Shown here piece after piece: positions 6,469 through 11,596 of a stretch of DNA of 11,596 bases. The stretch is from the NCBI GenBank assembly GCA_038234045.1, contig JBBSUX010000094.1, forward strand, positions 1-11,596. Reading direction: 5' to 3'. Source of the DNA: JBBSUX01 sp038234045. Its GTDB lineage: Bacteria > Pseudomonadota > Gammaproteobacteria > Burkholderiales > Burkholderiaceae_C. Made by a program: the position numbers and the translations under genes. Positions within the stretch are counted from its first letter, which is position 1. Every line of letters begins with the position of its first letter. The notes under the pieces were generated by a model. That model saw only the letters and a list, made by a program, of their open reading frames with translations. It was not told where the DNA came from and did not search any database.

Positions 6469-7782
6469 ATGACCATTACCTATCTTAAAAAAGCGGAAAA
6501 AAGTCCCGAAACCGAAACAGCCACTGCACAGAAAGTCGTCACCGAAATGCTTGCAAAAATCGGTGCCCACGGCGAACAGGCGGTGCGTGCTTACGCGAAA
6601 AAGCTCGACGCTTGGGACGGCGAGATCGTCATGTCCCGCGCTGAGATTGAGAGCCGATCCGCGGAAGTTCCATCCGAAGCGCGGCGGGATATCGACTTCG
6701 CGATCCGGCAAGTTGCAGACTTCGCCAATGCGCAGCGGGAATCGCTGAGCGACTTCTCGGTAGATCTGCACCCCGGAGTTACTGCTGGCCAGCGGGTGCT
6801 GCCTGTGAACGTCGCAGGCTGCTACGCACCCGCCGGTCGTTACGCCCATATCGCTTCGGCCTACATGGGCGTCTGTACCGCCAAGGCGGCGGGCGTCAAA
6901 ACCATCGTCGCGTGCTCCGGACCGTTTCGCGGCGGTCCGATGCACCCGTATCTGATGTATGCGTTCGACCGGGCCGGTGCCGATGTGATCATGACGCTCG
7001 GCGGCGTCCAGGCCATCGCGACCATGGCCTACGGCCTCTTCACGGGCAAACCAGCTGACGTGATCGTCGGACCCGGCAACAAGTTCGTTGCCGAAGCAAA
7101 GCGCACGCTTTTCGGCAAAGTAGGTATCGACGTTTTCGCTGGACCTTCCGAGGTCGCGGTGATCGCCGATGACACTGCGGATGCAGCGATCGTCGCAAGT
7201 GATCTCGTGGGCCAAGCGGAGCATGGCCACGAATCACCGGCATGGCTGTTCACCACGTCGAGAAAACTGGCGGAAGAAGTGATGCGCCAGGTGCCCATCC
7301 TGATCGACGCGCTGCCCCCCACAGCGCGTGACGCCGCCGGCGCCGCATGGCGCGACTACGGCGAAGCCGTCCTTTGCGACACACGCGAGGAGATGGTGGA
7401 TATCTCCGATCGTTATGCGCCGGAACATCTCGAGGTGCATTGCACCGACCTTGATTGGTGGCTCGCATCGCTGACCTGCTACGGATCGCTCTTTCTGGGC
7501 GAAGAGACGACCGTCGCCTTTGGCGACAAGACGAGCGGACCGAATCACGTGCTGCCCACCAAAGGCGCAGCACGCTATTCGGGAGGGCTCTCGGTTCACA
7601 AGTTCATGAAAACACTGACTTGGCAGCGCATGAACCGGGAGGCCGCACGCGAGATCGGTGGCGTGACAGCGCGTATTTCTCGCCTTGAAGGCATGGAAGG
7701 GCACGCGCGTACTGCCGACGATCGACTCGCGAAGTATTTCCCCGGGGAGAAATTCGAACTAGGGTGTCCGGTAGAAGCATGA
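6469..7782 (+). CDS. hpsN: DHPS (sulfopropanediol) 3-dehydrogenase HpsN
   Basis: A 437-residue cytoplasmic enzyme of the histidinol-dehydrogenase fold, read as the NAD-dependent enzyme that oxidises (R)-2,3-dihydroxypropane-1-sulfonate in two steps to (R)-sulfolactate. The family residues are present: zinc ligands Gln249, His252, Asp353, His412 and the catalytic pair Glu319-His320 in RYAPEHLEVH. Spacings match E. coli HisD (259/262/360/419, 326/327). The text MTITYLKKAEKSPETETATA, SDLVGQAEHGHESPAWLF and LSVHKFMKTLTWQ is what I recall for HpsN of Cupriavidus pinatubonensis rather than for histidine-pathway HisD. The absence of other his genes and the presence of hpsO and hpsP agree. ATG 6469 has GGAG at 6459-6462; an upstream in-frame ATG at 6406 lies inside the hairpin and is unlikely. 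Its stop overlaps hpsO (ATGA). Confidence 0.9.
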   Translation: MTITYLKKAEKSPETETATAQKVVTEMLAKIGAHGEQAVRAYAKKLDAWDGEIVMSRAEIESRSAEVPSEARRDIDFAIRQVADFANAQRESLSDFSVDLHPGVTAGQRVLPVNVAGCYAPAGRYAHIASAYMGVCTAKAAGVKTIVACSGPFRGGPMHPYLMYAFDRAGADVIMTLGGVQAIATMAYGLFTGKPADVIVGPGNKFVAEAKRTLFGKVGIDVFAGPSEVAVIADDTADAAIVASDLVGQAEHGHESPAWLFTTSRKLAEEVMRQVPILIDALPPTARDAAGAAWRDYGEAVLCDTREEMVDISDRYAPEHLEVHCTDLDWWLASLTCYGSLFLGEETTVAFGDKTSGPNHVLPTKGAARYSGGLSVHKFMKTLTWQRMNREAAREIGGVTARISRLEGMEGHARTADDRLAKYFPGEKFELGCPVEA

Positions 7783-8546
7783 GCATCGCAAACCTCTTCG
7801 ACCTGGGCGGTAGACGGGCTGTAGTAACGGGTGGCAATTCCGGGATTGGTGAAGCCATGGCGCGTGCACTTGGCATGGCAGGTGCCCAGGTACTGCTGCT
7901 TGCCCGCAGGCAGCGAGAACTGGACGCAGCGGTAGACCGCCTGTCGTCTGACGGTATCGCCGCCTCGGCTGTGGTGGCCAACCTTGCCGATCTGTCTGGC
8001 GTATGTGACGCCGCCCGCCGTGCCGAGGCGACGCTCGATGGTGTCGACATCGTCATCAACGCCGCAGGCGTAAACCTGCGTGAGCCATTCGAAGAGGTAA
8101 CGTCAGAAAGCTGGCAAACCCAGATCAACCTGCATCTGGCTGCACCCTTTTTCATGACGCAGGCGCTCGCACCCGGGATGCGCCAGCGCGGTTGGGGCCG
8201 CATCATCAACATCGCGTCGCTGCAGAGCATGCGCGCTTTCACCAACAGTGCCCCGTATGGCGCTGGCAAGGGCGGTGTCGTGCAACTTACCCGGGCGATT
8301 GCACAGGAATGGTCGCGCTTTGGCATCACCTGTAACGCGATCGGACCTGGATTTTTCCCGACTGCTCTGACTGCGGCAATGTTCGAGAACCCCGAGCTTG
8401 CACAGCGTAATGCCGCGCAAACCTGTATCGGTCGTAACGGCGAGCTGGCTGACCTCTACGGCGCGACGGTTTTTCTGGCAAGCGACGCAAGCAGCTACAT
8501 CACCGGCCAAACGCTCATGGTCGATGGCGGTTTCACTGCACGTTGA
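7779..8546 (+). CDS. hpsO: DHPS 2-dehydrogenase HpsO (short-chain dehydrogenase)
   Basis: A 255-residue classical SDR: cofactor motif TGGNSGIG (17-24), NAAG (94-97), catalytic Asn117, Ser147, Tyr160 and Lys164 (YGAGK), and the C-terminal ITGQTLMVDGG. After the first strand there is ARR (42-44) rather than an acidic residue, so the NAD/NADP preference is not obvious. In described hps clusters HpsO and HpsP oxidise or reduce C2 of DHPS, letting both enantiomers reach the (R)-specific HpsN. ATG 7779 overlaps the hpsN stop by four bases; a GTG at 7764 in the same frame is a less likely start. Assignment to HpsO rests mainly on position between hpsN and hpsP, since SDRs are functionally diverse. 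Confidence 0.85.
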   Translation: MSIANLFDLGGRRAVVTGGNSGIGEAMARALGMAGAQVLLLARRQRELDAAVDRLSSDGIAASAVVANLADLSGVCDAARRAEATLDGVDIVINAAGVNLREPFEEVTSESWQTQINLHLAAPFFMTQALAPGMRQRGWGRIINIASLQSMRAFTNSAPYGAGKGGVVQLTRAIAQEWSRFGITCNAIGPGFFPTALTAAMFENPELAQRNAAQTCIGRNGELADLYGATVFLASDASSYITGQTLMVDGGFTAR

Positions 8547-8571
8547 AGTTTTTCGATAGGGAGCGAGTCTC

Positions 8572-9573
8572 ATGAAAGCACTGGTCTACACCCAACCTCG
8601 TGAATTGAAATTGCAGGAGTGCCCTCGCCCGGAATTGGTACCGGGCGAAGTGGTGCTGAAGATCGACGCGGTAGGAATTTGCGGATCGGACATGCATGCG
8701 TGGCACGGACACGATCCGAGGCGCAAACCAGGCCTCGTTTTGGGTCACGAGTTCGTCGGAACAATCGCGGAATCGGCGACTGACCGCTTCGACACAGGCA
8801 CGCGTTACACAGGCAACCCGCTCATCACCTGCGGCGTTTGCGATTACTGCGTGCAGGGCCGCAACAATCTCTGCTCGAATCGCACCATGGTCGGCATGAC
8901 CCGACCTGGAGCGTACGCGGAATTTATGAGCATTCCGGCTGCGTCATTGGTCGCCATTCCGCAGGACATGAGCGATGTCGCTGCGTCGCTGACCGAGCCG
9001 GCTGCAACTGCATGGCACGCTGTCAACCTCTCGCTGCGAGCGCTCGCGCGACCAATCCATGAATGCTCCGCATTAGTAATTGGCGGGGGCGCAATCGGCA
9101 TGCTGGCTGCCTTGCTGCTGAAGCATTTAGGAGTCACGCGGCTTACGTTGAGCGAGCCGAATAGCCTGCGTCGGTCCGCTGTCACGCGACACGTGGGCTG
9201 TGACACGCTTGATCCGGTCGCTGCGGCGCCAGCCGAAAACTCTTTCGACTACATCTTCGATGCGGTCGGTGCAAAGATCACCCGGCAGCAGGCGCTGGCT
9301 TCAGTCAAACCCGGGGGCGTCGTGATGCATGTCGGGCTTCAGGATTGGGCCAGCGAAATCGACATGCGCAAGCTCACGCTGGCAGAGATCACCCTGCTTG
9401 GGACCTATACCTACACCACGGCCGACCTTCGTGCCACAGTAGCTGCCCTGCACGGCGGAGCGTTTGGCGACTTGCAATGGGTCGAGCGGCGCGCCTTGTC
9501 GGATGGCCCCCGCGCTTTCGAGGATCTTGACGCCGGCCGCTCTGCCGCTGCGAAGATCGTGCTGATCCCCTGA
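8572..9573 (+). CDS. hpsP: DHPS 2-dehydrogenase HpsP (zinc-dependent alcohol dehydrogenase)
   Basis: A 333-residue medium-chain zinc dehydrogenase of the threonine/sorbitol dehydrogenase type. Catalytic-zinc residues are Cys37 (GICGSDMHAW) and His59-Glu60 (LGHEFVG), with Glu142 as a possible further ligand. Structural-zinc cysteines are 87, 90, 93 and 101. The nucleotide-binding motif is GGGAIG (171-176). It is probably the second DHPS C2 dehydrogenase, acting with HpsO to racemise DHPS through the ketone; which enantiomer it uses cannot be read here. ATG 8572 has AGGGAG at 8558-8563, and the gap to hpsO is 25 bases. It is the last gene of the operon. Another polyol or acid dehydrogenase role is possible if hpsN were misassigned. 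Confidence 0.85.
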   Translation: MKALVYTQPRELKLQECPRPELVPGEVVLKIDAVGICGSDMHAWHGHDPRRKPGLVLGHEFVGTIAESATDRFDTGTRYTGNPLITCGVCDYCVQGRNNLCSNRTMVGMTRPGAYAEFMSIPAASLVAIPQDMSDVAASLTEPAATAWHAVNLSLRALARPIHECSALVIGGGAIGMLAALLLKHLGVTRLTLSEPNSLRRSAVTRHVGCDTLDPVAAAPAENSFDYIFDAVGAKITRQQALASVKPGGVVMHVGLQDWASEIDMRKLTLAEITLLGTYTYTTADLRATVAALHGGAFGDLQWVERRALSDGPRAFEDLDAGRSAAAKIVLIP

Positions 9574-9759
9574 GCACGCACGCCAATGAAGCTGAGTCGC
9601 TGCCAATGCTGGCTACCGCAGCCTTTTGCCCTGGATCGCTTGCGGCAACGAAAATCTTGCTGTGTCAACACCGCTTCAGACATGCTTCTTTTAGTCAATG
9701 AATTATGACGTAAGTCCATATTCTTAGGGCGGTACTAGCTACACAAAGTAGAGTGCGAA
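9574..9759. other. Non-coding right junction, part 1, with AT-rich patch
   Basis: No gene is evident. Apart from the weak stem at 9611-9627, the notable feature is an AT-rich patch at about 9680-9745 that contrasts with the GC-rich flanks, like the patch at 1401-1480 on the other side of the module. I see no tRNA, integrase or clear attachment repeat here. Confidence 0.4.
9611..9627 (+). terminator. Possible weak terminator after hpsP
   Basis: GGCT (9611-9614) and AGCC (9620-9623) form a 4-bp stem with a 5-base loop followed by TTTT (9624-9627), 38 bases after the hpsP stop. The stem is short, so this is only a candidate end for the operon. Confidence 0.25.
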
Positions 9760-9947
9760 GATGGATGGCGTTCGCTGGAAAACCGAAATCTTGGGAACCG
9801 CTCCGGCGGTGCGTAGCGAGCCTCGGCCTCACTCGCCAGGCGCCGGCCCCTCCAGAACGCCGTGGATCTGGCTCCGCCAGTCCGCCAGCGTTGCCCCCGC
9901 GAGGGCGTTGGCGAAGCGACACGCAGTGCGCGAAGACTGGGGCGGAC
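9760..9947. repeat. GC-rich stem-loop block between hpsP and pyrB, candidate dispersed intergenic element
   Basis: This 188-base block abuts the pyrB stop (TAG at 9950-9948) and has no credible gene. It contains an imperfect inverted repeat at 9883-9913 (CGCCAGCGTTGCCC / GGGCGTTGGCG), a small stem CTGG/CCAG nearby, and the direct repeat GCGAAG. Its style and parts of its six-frame translation look like intergenic elements I associate with Bordetella/Achromobacter-type genomes, but copy number cannot be seen in one window. It may act as a barrier or terminator between the convergent hps and pyrB transcripts, though it has no U-run. Confidence 0.35.
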
Positions 9948-10904
9948 CTAGTTCCCCGCGACGATTGACATCACCGCCATCCGTACCGCGATCCCGAAAG
10001 TCACTTGCGGCAGGATCACGCTCTGCGCCCCATCGACCACCGCCGAATCGATTTCGACCCCGCGGTTGATCGGCCCGGGATGCATCACGATGGCGTCGGG
10101 CTTGGCATGGCGCAGCTTCTCGGGCGTGAGACCGAAGCTCTTGAAATATTCCTGGCTCGACGGCAGCAACGCACCGCTCATCCGCTCATTTTGCAAACGC
10201 AGCATGATGATGACGTCGCAACCGCGGATGCCCTCCTCCAGGTTGTGAAACACGCGCACGCCCATCTGCGAAAGATCGTCCGGAACCAGAGTGCGCGGTC
10301 CCACTACGCGCACCTCGGCACACCCTAGCGTGGTAAGTCCGTGGATGTCCGAGCGCGCCACCCGTGAATGCAGCACGTCGCCGACGATGGCCACCGTCAG
10401 GTTGCTGAAATCCTTCTTGTAGTGACGGATGGTGTACATGTCCAGCAGCCCTTGGGTGGGATGCGAATGCCGGCCATCACCCGCATTGATCACATGCACA
10501 TGCGGCGCCACATGCTGCGCGATCAAATACGGCGCGCCCGATTCGCTATGCCGCACCACGAACAGGTCGGCGGCCATCGCCGAAAGGTTTGCGATGGTGT
10601 CGAGCAGCGACTCTCCCTTGCTGGCCGAACTGCGGGCAATGTCGAGATTGATGACGTCGGCCGATAGCCGCTTGGCGGCAATCTCGAAAGTCGTACGGGT
10701 GCGCGTGCTGTTTTCAAAAAAGAGGTTGAACAAGCTCTTGCCGCGCAGCAGGGGAACCTTCTTGACTTCCCTATCGCTGACGCTGACAAAGTTGGCTGCG
10801 GTGTCCAGAATCTGCGTGATGGTGGCGCGGGGCAGGCCTTCGATCGAAAGCAGGTGCGTCAACTCTCCGTGACGGTTGAGCTGGGGATTGCGGGCAGACG
10901 TCAT
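9948..10904 (-). CDS. pyrB: Aspartate carbamoyltransferase catalytic subunit PyrB
   Basis: A 318-residue enzyme joining carbamoyl phosphate and aspartate to N-carbamoylaspartate, the committed step of pyrimidine synthesis. Diagnostic motifs are complete: FFENSTRTRTTFE with STRTR at 66-70, SSASKGES with Lys96, DGRHSHPTQG with His148-Pro-Thr-Gln151, MLRLQNERM with Arg236, and HPGPINRGVEI from 275. The protein resembles Burkholderiales PyrB, whose partner is a dihydroorotase-like chain rather than PyrI. No pyrI is present, and the likely partner pyrX lies 8.5 kb away at 1388-57. ATG 10904 lacks a clear Shine-Dalgarno sequence; the bases just before it are pyrimidine-rich. However, the conserved text NPQLNRHGELTHLLS soon follows, so the start is probably right. 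It is 95 bases downstream of pyrR. Confidence 0.96.
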   Translation of the reverse strand: MTSARNPQLNRHGELTHLLSIEGLPRATITQILDTAANFVSVSDREVKKVPLLRGKSLFNLFFENSTRTRTTFEIAAKRLSADVINLDIARSSASKGESLLDTIANLSAMAADLFVVRHSESGAPYLIAQHVAPHVHVINAGDGRHSHPTQGLLDMYTIRHYKKDFSNLTVAIVGDVLHSRVARSDIHGLTTLGCAEVRVVGPRTLVPDDLSQMGVRVFHNLEEGIRGCDVIIMLRLQNERMSGALLPSSQEYFKSFGLTPEKLRHAKPDAIVMHPGPINRGVEIDSAVVDGAQSVILPQVTFGIAVRMAVMSIVAGN

Positions 10905-10999
10905 GACGGAGGGGAAAGTGCGGAGCGAACGAAACAGAGCGGGGCGAGGTGCGGCAGTTGCAAGGGTAGCGGGATCTCAGGTAATCAGTGGCCAATTGG

Positions 11000-11539
11000 T
11001 CATACGGTCGACTTGGATTCCACCGCCTCGACATGCAGACTCAGGCGACCCTCTGCATCCTGCGCCAGTGCCAATTGCTGATCTGCAGGAAAGTCTGCCT
11101 GGGCCGCTGCAAAGTCCGCTTGAACCGGTAACTCCCGGCCGGCCCGATCGACAAGCACCGCCAGTTTCACGCTGGCCGGCCGGCCGTAGTCGAATAGCTC
11201 GTTCAGCACCGCCCTGATGGTGCGCCCGGTATAGAGCACATCGTCGAGCAGGATCACGTCGGCGCCATCCACTTCGAATGGCAAGGTGGTGCTCTGGCTA
11301 CTCGCGGCCATGCCCCGCTGCGCAAAATCGTCACGATGCATGGCCGATGAAAGAATGGCCGCCGCGCCTTCGAGGCCAAGCTTTGCCTGCAATCGTTCAG
11401 CCAGCCAGACGCCGCCCGATGCAATGCCCACCAGACGCGTCTGCGGAGTAAGCAAACGACGAACGCCTTCCGCCAGCTGGGAGCAGAGGATTTCGGCGTC
11501 CGGCAAGTCGGCCAAGCGAGTGGCGCGAGCTGGGCTCAT
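11000..11539 (-). CDS. pyrR: PyrR: bifunctional pyrimidine regulatory protein / uracil phosphoribosyltransferase
   Basis: A 179-residue phosphoribosyltransferase-fold protein with the PRPP-binding motif VILLDDVLYTGRT at 95-107, GIASGGVWLAERL at 38-50, MHRDDFAQRG at 67-76 and LNELFDYGRPASVKLAVLVDR. In Gram-positive bacteria PyrR controls pyr attenuation and has some uracil phosphoribosyltransferase activity. In proteobacteria the regulatory role is not established, and I see no PyrR-type attenuator in the 95-base gap before pyrB. Start choice is uncertain: ATG 11539 is the first ATG, a GTG at 11566 would add nine residues, and the frame remains open to the window end at 11596. None has a clear ribosome site. 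It probably heads, or lies inside, the pyr operon with pyrB. Confidence 0.9.
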   Translation of the reverse strand: MSPARATRLADLPDAEILCSQLAEGVRRLLTPQTRLVGIASGGVWLAERLQAKLGLEGAAAILSSAMHRDDFAQRGMAASSQSTTLPFEVDGADVILLDDVLYTGRTIRAVLNELFDYGRPASVKLAVLVDRAGRELPVQADFAAAQADFPADQQLALAQDAEGRLSLHVEAVESKSTV

Positions 11540-11596
11540 CGCATCAGATGTGCCGGATGCGGACACGCGGGATTGTGCGGCGGCGTGGGCGATTGC

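Noticed and set aside
6466..7230. 254-residue minus-strand open frame opposite hpsN
   Set aside because: It is a shadow of hpsN; rich in His, Arg and Asp with no family features or ribosome site.
6469..7782. Reading this gene as histidinol dehydrogenase hisD of histidine synthesis
   Set aside because: The fold and metal ligands match, but there are no his genes nearby, it overlaps an SDR and precedes a zinc dehydrogenase in the hpsNOP order, and its N-terminal and C-terminal text fits HpsN.
7604..8329. 241-residue minus-strand open frame across the hpsN-hpsO junction
   Set aside because: It spans two coupled genes on the other strand and its composition (Ser, Arg, Ala, Met) is that of a reverse-strand artefact.
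1463..9719. AGTCCAT shared by the two AT-rich junction patches (1463-1469 and 9713-9719) as a direct repeat from insertion
   Set aside because: A 7-base match between two regions of this size is expected by chance, and the extended similarity is only partial.
9753..9968. Short plus-strand open frames in the hpsP-pyrB gap
   Set aside because: They are Arg- and Pro-rich, overlap the stem-loop block and the end of pyrB, and lack ribosome sites; read as non-coding.
10905..10999. Search for a PyrR attenuator between pyrR and pyrB
   Set aside because: No terminator/antiterminator pair or PyrR-binding loop could be seen; only a small CCAATTGG palindrome at 10992-10999.

Overview
The window reads as chromosomal DNA of a beta-proteobacterium, most likely Burkholderiales (Alcaligenaceae or a relative). 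The evidence is high-GC coding sequence, the minus-strand order pyrR - pyrB - dihydroorotase-like gene, and a PyrB of the Burkholderiales type. No rRNA, tRNA, CRISPR array, or intact transposase or integrase gene was seen.

Layout. Minus strand, right edge: pyrR (about 11539-11000) and pyrB (10904-9948). Minus strand, left edge: a catalytically dead dihydroorotase homologue (pyrX/pyrC', 1388-57) whose stop overlaps the GTG start of a further gene leaving the window at base 1. In most relatives pyrB and pyrX/pyrC are adjacent. Here about 8.5 kb separates them and carries a self-contained catabolic module: a divergent LacI-family regulator (2570-1536, minus strand) and a seven-gene plus-strand operon (2781-9573).

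The operon encodes an ABC importer of the nitrate/sulfonate/taurine class (two different permeases, an ATPase and a secreted binding protein). It then encodes three oxidoreductases in the order hpsN-hpsO-hpsP. HpsN belongs to the histidinol-dehydrogenase fold and is read as the 2,3-dihydroxypropane-1-sulfonate (DHPS, sulfopropanediol) 3-dehydrogenase; HpsO (SDR) and HpsP (zinc alcohol dehydrogenase) are read as the DHPS 2-dehydrogenases that interconvert the DHPS enantiomers. The predicted pathway is periplasmic capture of DHPS, ATP-driven import, epimerisation through the 2-keto compound, and four-electron oxidation to (R)-sulfolactate. No C-S bond-cleaving enzyme (SuyAB, or the route through ComC/SlcC/Xsc/CuyA) and no sulfite exporter lies in the window, so that step must be encoded elsewhere.

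Regulation. The 210-bp lacI/permease intergenic region holds a good sigma-70-like promoter (TTGACG-N17-CAAAAT). It is followed at the predicted start site by a near-perfect LacI-family operator (TTGAAAGCGCTTACAA). It also holds a second palindrome type present twice, 73 bp apart centre to centre. Hairpins lie between the binding-protein gene and hpsN, and a strong palindrome abuts the ribosome binding site of pyrX. The right junction (9574-9947) is non-coding: an AT-rich patch followed by a GC-rich, stem-loop-rich block that looks like a dispersed intergenic element.
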